This document shows positions 1 to 6,640 of a stretch of DNA of 41,755 nt, piece after piece. The stretch's first letter is position 1. Each line of letters starts with the position of its first letter. Where the stretch lies: IMG/VR virus record IMGVR_UViG_3300035180_000536, positions 1-41,755 of that record. One strand, given 5' to 3'. Both the position numbers and the translations under genes were made by a program. The notes under the pieces were generated by a model. It had not been told where the DNA came from, searched no databases, and saw only the letters and a program-made list of their open reading frames with translations. The DNA comes from a virus.

Positions 1-127
1 CGGGCAATGGACTGGGACGGCCACGGTATCGGCGCTCAACGGCAGCATGGCAAGCTATTTAGGCTACTCTACGGACGGCTCTACATGGACATACGCACTT
101 GGTCTAAGCCAGAAGGTAAACGCCAGA
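1..127. repeat. Terminal overlap, left copy (circle junction)
   Basis: These 127 bases are identical to the last 127 bases (41629-41755). The tail-tip reading frame is continuous across the join, so the two copies are the same genomic stretch read twice. A length of exactly 127 is a common largest k-mer of short-read assemblers, which suggests closure of a circular assembly graph rather than a biological terminal repeat. That origin is inference. Confidence 0.95.
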
Positions 128-448
128 TTCGCCAGGCTCAAGCATGAGGCATTGACGACATCGACGATGCTGGCTGTAATCCCAACGCAGTCGATTCGCG
201 TTGACGCGATACCGCGTGAGGAAGTTGGCAGCGGCACAAGCAGCGCGTCCGGCCCGGTTACAATTACGTTATCCGGGCAATATGTGGCGCTGAAGAAGAT
301 CACGATTACGCCGCAAGGCAACACTGCACGCTCGGCGACGTTCGACAATGTGGTGCTTGGCAACCCGACCAGGTTCGACGTTTATGTGTTCGGCAACAAT
401 GGTGACAAGATCGCGAGTCCGTTCCAGTATACATTCCAGGGGGTTTGA
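2..448 (+). CDS. Tail tip / host-specificity protein, C-terminal part
   Basis: This is the 3' end of the gene that starts at 39500. Its frame enters at base 2 and ends in TGA at 446-448. Joined across the circle (39500-41755 then 128-448) the protein is 858 residues. This portion is beta-rich, with alternating small, polar and hydrophobic residues and no cysteine cluster, as expected for a distal receptor-facing or fibre-attachment region of a tail tip protein. There is an internal ATG at 47, but it is not a gene start because the frame is already open from the end of the window. The next gene begins at 448 with a TGATG overlap. Confidence 0.85.
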   Translation, partial: GQWTGTATVSALNGSMASYLGYSTDGSTWTYALGLSQKVNARFARLKHEALTTSTMLAVIPTQSIRVDAIPREEVGSGTSSASGPVTITLSGQYVALKKITITPQGNTARSATFDNVVLGNPTRFDVYVFGNNGDKIASPFQYTFQGV

Positions 449-816
449 TGGCGTACGCACAGTTTGATCCAACAAAGCCAGACGCGGCAACGCAGAATGG
501 GACAGCATTTGCACAAAGCGCGCGCGACAACCTCAAGGCGATTCGTGACGCTGCGATCATGGGCGGCGGGTTCTATGGGTGGAGCATGGCCGCGTCTGGC
601 GGCACAGCAGATCAACCGGCGACGATCACCTACAGCAAAGGCACGGAGCGCGTCAAAGCCGACCTGACATGGGGAACGTCTGGCGGACAAGCCGGTAGCG
701 TCACCGTCGCGGTGTACAGCTACAGCAGCGACAGCGGCACGTCATGGGCCACCATCGGCACCAAGACAATCACCTATGATGCGTCTGGCAACGTAACAAA
801 TACCTCGTGGTCGTGA
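448..816 (+). CDS. Small tail-associated protein, unknown function
   Basis: A 122-residue protein starting at the ATG that overlaps the stop of the tail-tip gene (TGATG), with a purine-rich GGGGG stretch just upstream. The N-terminal half has an FDPTKPDAATQ...FAQSARDNL segment resembling a short helical linker. The C-terminal half is rich in Ser, Thr and Gly, with alternating hydrophobic residues (VTVAVYSYSSD, TITYDASGNV) that suggest a beta-sandwich. No signal peptide or membrane segment is visible. Lying between the tail tip and a fibre-like protein, it is most likely a virion or tail-fibre component. I recognise no named family. Confidence 0.75.
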   Translation: MAYAQFDPTKPDAATQNGTAFAQSARDNLKAIRDAAIMGGGFYGWSMAASGGTADQPATITYSKGTERVKADLTWGTSGGQAGSVTVAVYSYSSDSGTSWATIGTKTITYDASGNVTNTSWS

Positions 817-828
817 TGGAGATAAGCA

Positions 829-1482
829 ATGATTGACTTCCTACTCGGAGTACCCGGCAAGCTCAAGACGTTGACTGATCTACTGACGGCCGCATGGGCC
901 GCCAAGCTCGACACACTGCATGATTCGCGCATCACCGCAACGCGCGCCGGGTATCTCGACAAGCTCAATCTGTCCGGCAAGGCCACTGATGATGCTGTGT
1001 GGACTAACGCACGCGCCGGGTATCTCGACAAGATCAACATCGACCCGACGCGAGACGCGCCTATTGCAGCCAATTTCCCGACGCCGCTTACAGATGGTGC
1101 AGGAAGCAACGCACCGTATATCAATAACTTTGATTACCGCATGGTCATGGGGTGTGTTCAGGCAACGACAACAAGCGCAGCGCTTGTCGATGTGGTGAAC
1201 ATCACCGGCTCAGGCGTGTTGAATTTTGTCGTTACTGGCTCTGGCGGTGGCTATCCACAAATCCAGATCATTATTGATGGCGTGACGGTTGTGGATTTGA
1301 CAGGAACATTATCTGCCGCCACCGCAAGAGTCATTGTGGGCGCTGTTTTCGGTTCAACGACCGCGCCGACGTGCATTACATTCGATCAGATACCATTCAA
1401 ATCATCGCTTGTGATTAGGCACCGTAACACAATAAGCGGATCACAGACGATCACATACTACAAACTGCGCCGCACGTCATGA
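829..1482 (+). CDS. Fibre-like tail protein with RAGYLDK repeats
   Basis: 217 residues; the ATG at 829 has GGAG a few bases upstream. The N-terminal third contains two copies of a TRAGYLDKLN-type motif (about residues 38-47 and 61-70), encoded by an exact 21-bp direct repeat at 943-963 and 1012-1032. Motifs of the form RAGYLDNL are common in the shafts of phage tail fibres. The C-terminal two thirds is a predicted beta-rich domain (VDVVNITGSGVLNFVV, YPQIQIIIDGVTVVDL) suggestive of a receptor-facing head domain. Its position after the tail tip and before a DUF4376-like protein supports a host-binding fibre or its adaptor. Confidence 0.75.
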   Translation: MIDFLLGVPGKLKTLTDLLTAAWAAKLDTLHDSRITATRAGYLDKLNLSGKATDDAVWTNARAGYLDKINIDPTRDAPIAANFPTPLTDGAGSNAPYINNFDYRMVMGCVQATTTSAALVDVVNITGSGVLNFVVTGSGGGYPQIQIIIDGVTVVDLTGTLSAATARVIVGAVFGSTTAPTCITFDQIPFKSSLVIRHRNTISGSQTITYYKLRRTS

Positions 1483-1967
1483 GCTATCGTCTCGAACAAG
1501 TAGGCGTCACCAGGTTGTCTGACAACTTACACATCACGCGCGACATGCCAGAGTGGGATGTGTACCGAGCGTGGATAATGGCTGGCAACAGTCCGCTACC
1601 GATGGACGTGCCACCGATGCCGCTGGCCACAGTGAAGGAAGCCAAGATCGCCGAGATCGAGGAAGCCTACCAGCAGGCCATCCAGCAACCGCTTGCCTAC
1701 ATGGGGCATGTGTTCCAGGCGGACAGCGGATCGCAGGACATACTCACCAAGACATTGACAAGCCTGAACGCAGTCGGCGCTGTGCCGGATGGCTTTGCGT
1801 GGTGGGACATTTCCAATGCGCCAGTGACGATGACGCTCGCCCAGCTGAACGGGCTGGCATTTGCCATGCTGGCGCGCGGGTGGGGAGCATTCCAGCACAA
1901 GCAGGCGCTCAAGGACACCGTACGCAGTGCTCAGACAGTCGATGACGTGGAGGCAGTGGCATGGTAA
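1479..1967 (+). CDS. DUF4376-like tail fibre assembly/chaperone protein
   Basis: 162 residues, starting with an ATGA overlap on the fibre gene. The middle contains VKEAKIAEIEEAYQQAIQQP, the helical start typical of DUF4376-type phage proteins. It continues with a WWDISNAPVTMTLAQLNGLA segment and a C-terminal helix with alternating Ala and Gln. In that family the domain sits directly after fibre genes and is thought to help fibre assembly or to form part of the fibre tip. The N-terminal 40 residues (LHITRDMPEWDVYRAWIMAGN) also resemble tail fibre assembly proteins, where positions of residues are tied to a preceding codon index. Assignment is by motif pattern and position. Confidence 0.7.
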   Translation: MSYRLEQVGVTRLSDNLHITRDMPEWDVYRAWIMAGNSPLPMDVPPMPLATVKEAKIAEIEEAYQQAIQQPLAYMGHVFQADSGSQDILTKTLTSLNAVGAVPDGFAWWDISNAPVTMTLAQLNGLAFAMLARGWGAFQHKQALKDTVRSAQTVDDVEAVAW

Positions 1968-2287
1968 GGGAAGATGTACTTGCAGAGGAAAAGATCGGCT
2001 CTCTTGCGAACGATATTCAGCACATCCGGGCAGACCAGAACGCCATGCGCGCAGCAATTGAGCGCATGAGCGAAGCAGTGACTAGGCTTGCGCTCATCGA
2101 GGAACGGCAATCATCAGCGTCTCACGCCATCGAGCGTATCATCGGAATGCTCAGCAAGCTGGAAGAGCGTGTGCGCAATCTGGAAATCTCGGAGCCGTTC
2201 CAGCAAAAGAGCAGCGAGTGGATAGACAAGGCTCTGTGGGCGGCATTGACTGGTGCGATTGCATTCATTATCGGGAAGGGATTGTAA
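1961..2287 (+). CDS. Holin/XhlA-like membrane-anchored coiled-coil protein
   Basis: 108 residues, overlapping the previous gene by 7 bases. Residues about 5-75 form a heptad-rich coiled coil (IRADQNAMRAAIERM, IEERQSSASHAIERI, LSKLEERVRNLE). The last 20 residues are one hydrophobic segment (ALWAALTGAIAFIIGKGL) ending right at the C-terminus. A long coiled coil followed by a single C-terminal transmembrane helix is the layout of XhlA-type phage lysis accessory proteins, which act at the inner membrane with a holin. It heads the lysis block and is followed by two further small membrane proteins and the endolysin. It could also be a spacer or membrane-tethering protein without holin activity. Confidence 0.7.
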   Translation: MVREDVLAEEKIGSLANDIQHIRADQNAMRAAIERMSEAVTRLALIEERQSSASHAIERIIGMLSKLEERVRNLEISEPFQQKSSEWIDKALWAALTGAIAFIIGKGL

Positions 2288-2385
2288 TGTGCTGGCTGGC
2301 ATTCTGGATTGGCGCAGCAGTTGGCGTGCTGATCGGAATGTGTGTTGTGGCGATACTTGGAGGAAGTGATGGCGGACAAAGCTGA
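2287..2385 (+). CDS. Tiny single-span membrane peptide
   Basis: A 32-residue reading frame whose ATG overlaps the last base of the preceding stop codon (TAATG). Residues 3-26 are almost entirely hydrophobic (WLAFWIGAAVGVLIGMCVVAIL), which makes one transmembrane helix, followed by a short Gly/Ser tail. The frame overlaps the start of the zinc-ribbon gene at 2369. Similar very short one-helix proteins are common in phage lysis cassettes; their role is usually unknown. The overlap with both neighbours and the clean membrane segment support it being translated, but there is no independent proof. Confidence 0.55.
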   Translation: MCWLAFWIGAAVGVLIGMCVVAILGGSDGGQS

Positions 2386-2578
2386 CCGCAGCGACAATGG
2401 CGAAGGAATGGCGCAATCTGAGATTGCCAGGATTCGCAAGCTGCTCGCGTCGCGTGAATTGCAGCCAAGCGGAGCGTGCCACTGGTGCAATGAGTATGTC
2501 AAAGGAGACAAGCTGTTTTGCTCAAGCGAGTGCGCCGAGGATTGGGAACGATACAGAAAGCAAGGGAATCGCCAATGA
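2369..2578 (+). CDS. Small zinc-ribbon protein (DUF2116-like)
   Basis: 69 residues. The ATG at 2369 is chosen over upstream alternatives because GGAGG lies five bases before it. The C-terminal half carries CHWCNEYV followed by FCSSECAEDWERY, a CxxC...CxxxC zinc site with the aromatic and charged tail typical of small zinc-ribbon proteins annotated DUF2116 or treble-clef-like in phages. The N-terminus is polar and probably helical. It sits among lysis genes and overlaps the endolysin start (ATGA), so it is co-translated with it. The actual job is unknown. Confidence 0.7.
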   Translation: MADKADRSDNGEGMAQSEIARIRKLLASRELQPSGACHWCNEYVKGDKLFCSSECAEDWERYRKQGNRQ

Positions 2579-3084
2579 GCATAGACAAGATCATTGACGA
2601 CATCATCCAGCGAGAGGGCGGATTCGTCGATAATCCAGCCGACCACGGCGGGACGACGAAGTACGGAATCACTCAGGCTACGCTTGCTGAGGCACGCGGG
2701 CATGTGGTGACCCGTGAGGATGTTGCGGTTCTCACCGTCGATGAGGCACGCAGCATTTACCGGCGGAAGTACATCGAGGAACCAGGCTTTTCCAACATTC
2801 CAGAGCCGCTGCTTGGTCTCGTTGTGGACACGGCCGTCCATAGCGGCGTCAAGTCGGCTGTGCGCATGTTGCAACAGGCTCTCGGAATTGTTCCTGTGGA
2901 TGGGGTTCTCGGGCCTGTGACGAAGGCCGCAATACAGAATTCCAATGCTGATTGGCTATACCGCAAGTTTCTTGCGGAGCGCATTCGCTATCTCGGTGAG
3001 GTCATCCGGTCGCGGCCAGCAAACGCGGTGTTCGCGGCCGGATGGATGAACCGGGTGGCGGATTTCGTGGACGGAACGGCATAA
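2575..3084 (+). CDS. Endolysin, glycoside hydrolase family 108
   Basis: 169 residues starting in an ATGA overlap with the zinc-ribbon gene. The N-terminus has the GH108 signature: REGGFVDNPADHGGTTKYGIT (about residues 12-32), where the Glu of REGG is the expected catalytic acid for cleaving the peptidoglycan glycan strand. The C-terminal half (LLGLVVDTAVHSG, VRMLQQALGI...DGVLGPVTKAAI) matches the peptidoglycan-binding helical domain that usually follows it (PF09374). There is no signal peptide, so release should depend on a holin, in line with the membrane proteins on both sides. Length is normal for the family. Confidence 0.93.
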   Translation: MSIDKIIDDIIQREGGFVDNPADHGGTTKYGITQATLAEARGHVVTREDVAVLTVDEARSIYRRKYIEEPGFSNIPEPLLGLVVDTAVHSGVKSAVRMLQQALGIVPVDGVLGPVTKAAIQNSNADWLYRKFLAERIRYLGEVIRSRPANAVFAAGWMNRVADFVDGTA

Positions 3085-3119
3085 TGCCGTGAATCAACCT
3101 TTTTGAAGGAGAGAAAATC

Positions 3120-3290
3120 ATGTTCCAAGCACTTCAAGGCAAGCGCACCTATATCGTTGCCATCGGCGCTGTAGTCTCGGCCATCGTGTCGTTCCTGACC
3201 GGCGAAATGACGCTCGGCGAGGCTGTCAATGCAGGGCTTATCGGCGCCGGTCTCGCGGCGCTGCGTGCTGGCGTCGAGTCTGTGAAATGA
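3120..3290 (+). CDS. Small hydrophobic protein, holin-like
   Basis: 56 residues, preceded by a strong AAGGAGAG ribosome site. The protein begins FQALQGKRTYIVAIG and has two hydrophobic stretches (about 11-26 and 36-49) separated by a TGEMTLGEA hinge. Short proteins with this KGKRTY start and two possible membrane segments occur next to phage endolysins and are generally taken as holins or holin-like. It lies immediately after the endolysin and overlaps the next lipoprotein by ATGA. It is the better candidate for the pore-forming holin here, with the coiled-coil protein at 1961 as accessory, but this division is inference. Confidence 0.7.
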   Translation: MFQALQGKRTYIVAIGAVVSAIVSFLTGEMTLGEAVNAGLIGAGLAALRAGVESVK

Positions 3291-3532
3291 AAGCGCTGTA
3301 TCTGGTGGCTGCCTGCGCGGCGCTCACTGGTTGCGCTGAATGGACGGCATTCAAAACGTCCGTTGCCGAGTACGGAGCAGTAACGGCTGATCAGGAACTC
3401 ATCGCGGCGCGATGGGCTACCTGTGAGGCGCCAACTGCGGGCGCGGTCCGTCGGCGCTTTGCGAACGACCCGGACGGGCTGAAGGCGTGGCAGGCGTATT
3501 GCTCGGTCAAGCAGGACGCTGTGGCCCCGTAA
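3287..3532 (+). CDS. Small lipoprotein of the lysis block (possible spanin part)
   Basis: 81 residues. The N-terminus MKALYLVAACAALTGC is a short lipoprotein signal with an LTGC lipobox, so the mature protein of about 66 residues should be anchored through Cys16. Two more cysteines (in the WATCEAP and AYCSVK segments) could form a disulphide, which fits a periplasmic location. Small lipoproteins beside endolysins are often outer-membrane spanins, but the Pro-rich stretch typical of Rz1 is absent and no overlapping Rz-type gene is seen, so the spanin role is only a suggestion. Confidence 0.7.
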   Translation: MKALYLVAACAALTGCAEWTAFKTSVAEYGAVTADQELIAARWATCEAPTAGAVRRRFANDPDGLKAWQAYCSVKQDAVAP

Positions 3533-3933
3533 TGCCGTTTCACACGCCGCTGCTGGTACAGCTGCTTGATGACCGTTCGGCATTCCCGTGGCTCACGGTT
3601 GCGCCGCTTGTGTATTCAAGCGATCTTACCGGCGACACCTACACCGTGCCAAAATGGTTTCGCACGGATGGCAGCTCAGTTCCGAAGGCGCTGATTGCTG
3701 TTCCGGTTGTCGGGCAGGCATTGGCGCTGCGGTTCATGGGCCAAGGGATATGGATGGGCTTCAAGCAGGGCGTGCTTCACGATTACTTGCGGCGCAAGGA
3801 CAAAGATGGCAAGACGCCGGTTCCGGCGAAGGTAGCGCATTTGATATTCCGCGAGGCACTGTATGATGCCGGATACCCGGATGATATGTGCGAGGCTTAC
3901 GTGGCGGCTGTGCGTACGTTCAATTCTGCTTGA
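3532..3933 (+). CDS. DUF1353 family protein
   Basis: 133 residues; the ATG at 3532 overlaps the preceding stop (TAATG). The centre has the DUF1353 pattern: WFRTDGSSVPKAL, then an aromatic and hydrophobic stretch, then VLHDYLRRK with conserved His-Asp. The family is common in phages of Gram-negative bacteria near lysis or tail genes and has no established function. The protein lacks a signal peptide. Several apolar segments (VGQALALRFMGQGIWMGF) could contact membrane, but none is long enough to be a clear helix. Confidence 0.8.
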   Translation: MPFHTPLLVQLLDDRSAFPWLTVAPLVYSSDLTGDTYTVPKWFRTDGSSVPKALIAVPVVGQALALRFMGQGIWMGFKQGVLHDYLRRKDKDGKTPVPAKVAHLIFREALYDAGYPDDMCEAYVAAVRTFNSA

Positions 3934-3946
3934 TTGGAGGAACACC

Positions 3947-4489
3947 ATGAAAACCATGCTTGCTGCCGCTGTGGTGCTTGCGCTTGGCGGCTGTGCCGTA
4001 ACATCTGACTACGGGCGCTATGCCGATATGCAGGCGCGGATTCACAAGGCACAGGCTGACGCGGACATCGCCAAGGCCAATGCGATCAAGGAGCTCGGCG
4101 CATCTGGCGGGGATGCCGCAAAGGTGGCTGCTGTCATGGCGCTCATGATCCCTGGCGCTGGGCAAAGCCAGCCGCAGATTGCCGCGCCACGCTCCACGGC
4201 CGACGAAATCCGTGACTGGTTCGCAATCATTGTTCCGTCGATTGTGCAGGGCTATGGCATACGCGCCAACCAGCGCATTGCCATCACGCAAAGCAACAAC
4301 AGCCGCGACGTGGCTGTGTCAACGAATGGCGCATTCGTGGACATCGCCGGGCAGATTCAGGCGCCTGGCGATACCGTGACCACGACCACGACAACCACGG
4401 ACAACCACGCGATCAGCGGAAGCTACAACCCGTCAGACAACCACACCCAAAACAACCCGTCAGTCACATGCACTACCGGCCCCTGCTGA
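3947..4489 (+). CDS. Lipoprotein with Thr-rich tail
   Basis: 180 residues; ATG at 3947 with TTGGAGG upstream. MKTMLAAAVVLALGGC is a lipoprotein signal with lipobox LGGC and acylation expected at Cys16. Residues about 25-60 are an Ala/Lys/Asp helix (HKAQADADIAKANAIKE) likely to be coiled coil. The C-terminal part has a run of seven or eight threonines and many Asn and Ser, ending in CTTGPC. The last 22 bases overlap the next gene. Its position in the lysis block suggests an envelope role such as spanin or superinfection-exclusion lipoprotein. I do not recognise a family. Confidence 0.75.
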   Translation: MKTMLAAAVVLALGGCAVTSDYGRYADMQARIHKAQADADIAKANAIKELGASGGDAAKVAAVMALMIPGAGQSQPQIAAPRSTADEIRDWFAIIVPSIVQGYGIRANQRIAITQSNNSRDVAVSTNGAFVDIAGQIQAPGDTVTTTTTTTDNHAISGSYNPSDNHTQNNPSVTCTTGPC

Positions 4490-4971
4490 TCCTGCTGTGC
4501 GTCTCTGCAGCGGCCTTTGCAGGGCCGTTGCCTGATCCTGAGCTCACCCCAGGCGTGACGCGCGACCTAACGCTTGATCAGGTGTGCAACACAAGATGGG
4601 GGCGAGACCGCCGCGCTGTGACGGCAAGCATGAAGACGCAAGTCTATGCCAGGTATCACATGACGCCGTATCGCGGGGAGTGCGCATTGTCGCCGCGTGG
4701 CTGCGAGATCGACCATCTGATTTCGCGTGAGCTTGGCGGTGCGGACGACGTTCGGAACTTGTGGCCGCAACCATACGGCGGGCCGTGCAACGCCGTGGAC
4801 AAGGACCAGCTGGAAAACCGGCTACACAAGATGGTGTGCGCCGGTGAGATGTCGCTTGAGGATGCGCAGCGCGCTATAGCTACGGATTGGGTGGCTGCGC
4901 ACCGCACCTATATCGGTACGCTGAAAAGCACGAAAACGCTCGGCGAATGCACGGCTAAAGCACAGCGGTGA
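4468..4971 (+). CDS. Secreted HNH-type nuclease
   Basis: 167 residues. MHYRPLLILLCVSAAAFA is a cleavable signal peptide, so the mature enzyme should act in the periplasm or outside the cell. The core CEIDHLISRELGGADDVRNLWPQ is an HNH/beta-beta-alpha-metal motif in which the DH pair and the downstream Asn are the expected metal and catalytic residues. GPCNAVDKDQLENRLHKMVC continues it. Several paired cysteines fit an exported, disulphide-bonded protein. It is the last gene of the rightward block, facing the early operon. It may degrade host or competitor DNA, but the substrate cannot be read from sequence. Confidence 0.8.
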   Translation: MHYRPLLILLCVSAAAFAGPLPDPELTPGVTRDLTLDQVCNTRWGRDRRAVTASMKTQVYARYHMTPYRGECALSPRGCEIDHLISRELGGADDVRNLWPQPYGGPCNAVDKDQLENRLHKMVCAGEMSLEDAQRAIATDWVAAHRTYIGTLKSTKTLGECTAKAQR

Positions 4972-5000
4972 CGCCGTACACCTGGTGGTTTTGGCAGCAA

Positions 5001-5219
5001 TCAGCCGTCCTGCCCGTCGCCGCATACCTTCTCGATCACCTTTGCGGCATTCTTGACTCGGCGCACTGCGTCGTTAACCCCTTGCGGCGACAATCCGACC
5101 TTACGCGCTGCATCACACGGGCGCATACCCTCGACCAGCACAAGGCGAGCTGCCTCTTGAGACTGTCCGCCACGCATGCGGATAAGGCTGGCAAGCGCCG
5201 AAAATTGATCTGGTGTCAC
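5001..5219 (-). CDS. TrfB/KorA-like DNA-binding regulator
   Basis: 72 residues starting at a GTG with AGGAGG upstream. The sequence FSALASLIRMRGGQSQEAARLVLVEG followed by DAARKVGLSPQGVNDAVRRVK is the helix-turn-helix layout of the TrfB/KorA family (PF16509), whose plasmid member KorA represses replication and transfer promoters. The recognition-helix segment LSPQGVNDAVRR is intact. It is the last gene of the leftward early block and could regulate that block or the promoter at 6608-6635. This is a family known mainly from broad-host-range plasmids, so its use in a phage is notable. Confidence 0.82.
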   Translation of the reverse strand: MTPDQFSALASLIRMRGGQSQEAARLVLVEGMRPCDAARKVGLSPQGVNDAVRRVKNAAKVIEKVCGDGQDG

Positions 5220-5222
5220 GAT

Positions 5223-5411
5223 CTAGTCCTCCTGGTAAAGATCATTCAGTAGCCGAGTCGCGCGGTTTGCGAAATCCTCATCGTCGCAGAACAGTGACAC
5301 CTCATGGACAAACAGCCGCAGCGTCGATAGCGCGGCCATCACACGCTCAACCTCTCGGCAATCGTCCACGGTCGTTGTGCCGTTGGCGATGCGCTCGAAA
5401 ATGTCATCCAT
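5223..5411 (-). CDS. Small acidic protein, unknown
   Basis: 62 residues with a strong GGAGG site before the ATG. It is acidic, mostly helical by composition (VDDCREVERVMAALSTLRLFVHEVSLF, DFANRATRLLNDLYQED), with no signal or membrane segment. It lies directly upstream of the TrfB/KorA-like gene with only three bases between stop and GTG start, so the two are co-translated; a partner or modulator role is possible but not shown. Confidence 0.65.
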   Translation of the reverse strand: MDDIFERIANGTTTVDDCREVERVMAALSTLRLFVHEVSLFCDDEDFANRATRLLNDLYQED

Positions 5412-5487
5412 TGCCTACCTCCGTCTTGTTGATCTGCGGCCGCATCGGCGCAACGGTTGACGTAAGGGCGATCTGCCTCTTTGCCAT
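5404..5487 (-). CDS. Possible 27-residue leader peptide
   Basis: A short frame fills the otherwise empty gap between the ParB-like gene and the acidic small gene. It starts MAKRQIALTSTVAPM, is basic, and its stop overlaps the next gene's start (ATGGATGA), as most genuine neighbours here do. The ribosome site is weak. It may be a real tiny gene that couples translation or just a chance frame. Confidence 0.3.
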   Translation of the reverse strand: MAKRQIALTSTVAPMRPQINKTEVGNG

Positions 5488-5517
5488 TGCGTCATGCTCG
5501 ACCGCGTGCTTATGTTC

Positions 5518-6318
5518 TTAGAATACAGAGTTGCGCAGCACAGAGCGCACAAGTTCAACCGATGCATCCATGTCGGAGTCGCTAATCTGAATCTTGCTGA
5601 TACCGTGCCTGTCTTTGTCGAAAACCCGGAACCCTCTCGCCAGCACTTCGCGGGTATCGTAGGCACGTGTTTTCCCGCTATCAACCTGCCGGACCAGCGC
5701 CTGCGCTGACTTCGACATCGCATCGAAATCAAGGCTGCACATCGCTCGGTATTGATGCAACACGAAGTCAGCGTCTCCCCCGTTCATGATCGTGATGCAG
5801 GCAGCCAGTTTCATCGGTGCAGACGAGTAGTATTTCCGCTTCGATCCGCAAAACTCGATCAATGACTGCGCTGCGTCTCCGAATCCTGCTCCAATGATCG
5901 GGCGCATCTGGTCTATTGTCGGTCTCGGCGTGCCAAGCGCGTACTGGCAGCCAAGCCGCAGCACATCGGCAACTGCGCGGTCTTTACCAAGTCGGTCAGC
6001 ATAGGTGCGCACCATGCCCGTGTCGGTCACTTCGTAGGCGTCTGGTCTCATTCCAAGAACCACAACGGACTGAAACGTAACACCTGACTGAATGCAAGCA
6101 TTCAGCCTGTGGTGAGCGTCACGCAGCCTGCCGTTTACATCAAAGCCAATCCCCTGGCTTGTGACACGCCACTCTCCGCGCTTCATCGCGGCGGAGAGCA
6201 TGTCTACGTACCATCCGCGCAATCGTCTATTTCCTGGGCTGGTTGCAAGCATTTCTTTTGCCGTCTCCGGGGTTATATCCATCACGGTTGCTTCCGGCTT
6301 TTGCCTTGCAAACTTCAT
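5518..6318 (-). CDS. ParB/Srx-like phage protein
   Basis: 266 residues. I chose the second ATG (6318) because GGAG lies six bases before it and directly abuts the first. The segment VNGRLRDAHHRLNACIQSG is a variant of the ParB/sulfiredoxin-fold signature usually written DGQHRLxAxxxxG; here the first Gly-Gln of the usual motif is replaced by Ala-His. The remainder is helical and resembles phage proteins of this group often found in early regions. Some family members are nucleases or NTP-binding proteins; no activity can be assigned here. It is the main gene of the leftward operon behind the 6608-6635 promoter. Confidence 0.65.
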   Translation of the reverse strand: MKFARQKPEATVMDITPETAKEMLATSPGNRRLRGWYVDMLSAAMKRGEWRVTSQGIGFDVNGRLRDAHHRLNACIQSGVTFQSVVVLGMRPDAYEVTDTGMVRTYADRLGKDRAVADVLRLGCQYALGTPRPTIDQMRPIIGAGFGDAAQSLIEFCGSKRKYYSSAPMKLAACITIMNGGDADFVLHQYRAMCSLDFDAMSKSAQALVRQVDSGKTRAYDTREVLARGFRVFDKDRHGISKIQISDSDMDASVELVRSVLRNSVF

Positions 6319-6320
6319 CG

Positions 6321-6575
6321 TCATCTCCTTTCTTTTTCAGAATTGCAAATCATCTTCGAGAGCGCAACCAGCCGCGCAATCGCCTCATCAAGCGTGGCAA
6401 TCGCTCCGGCAAGCTGGTCGCCAATGGCAGCAAGCTCGCACTCACGCGCGGCCGCCGCTTCGGCGAACGATTGCTGTTGAAGCTCAGATTCCTGCACCTG
6501 CCAGTAATCCGGGCCCCCATCATCTGCCCCGCACCCCGATTCGTAATCGGGACAGCAATCAACTAGGTCGCGCAT
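6321..6575 (-). CDS. Small coiled-coil protein, unknown
   Basis: 84 residues, ATG with AAAGGGG upstream; first gene after the strong leftward promoter at 6608-6635. The N-terminal 35 residues are acidic and contain a CCPDY...GCG cluster, while the rest is a clear heptad-like helix (IGDQLAGAIATLDEAIARLVAL). Its stop runs into the ParB-like gene's ribosome site. No family recognised. Confidence 0.65.
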   Translation of the reverse strand: MRDLVDCCPDYESGCGADDGGPDYWQVQESELQQQSFAEAAAARECELAAIGDQLAGAIATLDEAIARLVALSKMICNSEKERR

Positions 6576-6607
6576 CGTAATCCCCTTTCTGCTATCTATT
6601 AGGTATA

Positions 6608-6635
6608 ACTATACGCGCATAAGCGAGAGTGTCAA
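6608..6635 (-). promoter_or_regulatory. Strong sigma70-type leftward promoter with small operator
   Basis: On the minus strand there is TTGACA (6630-6635), 16 bases, then TATAGT (6608-6613): near-consensus -35 and -10 boxes about 35 bases before the start at 6575. A GTATA-AC-TATAC inverted repeat (6603-6614) overlaps the -10 box and is a good position for a repressor. The promoter lies directly outside the right end of the tnpB element, so it gives the last leftward operon its own expression. Confidence 0.75.
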
Positions 6636-6640
6636 GCATT

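Noticed and set aside
1-127. Direct terminal repeat of a linear phage genome
   Set aside because: The length equals a common assembler k-mer and the breakpoint lies inside a tail gene that reads through; biological terminal repeats usually lie between genes.
4960-5010. Terminators between the converging blocks
   Set aside because: Only very short stems beside T-runs are present on either strand; nothing convincing.
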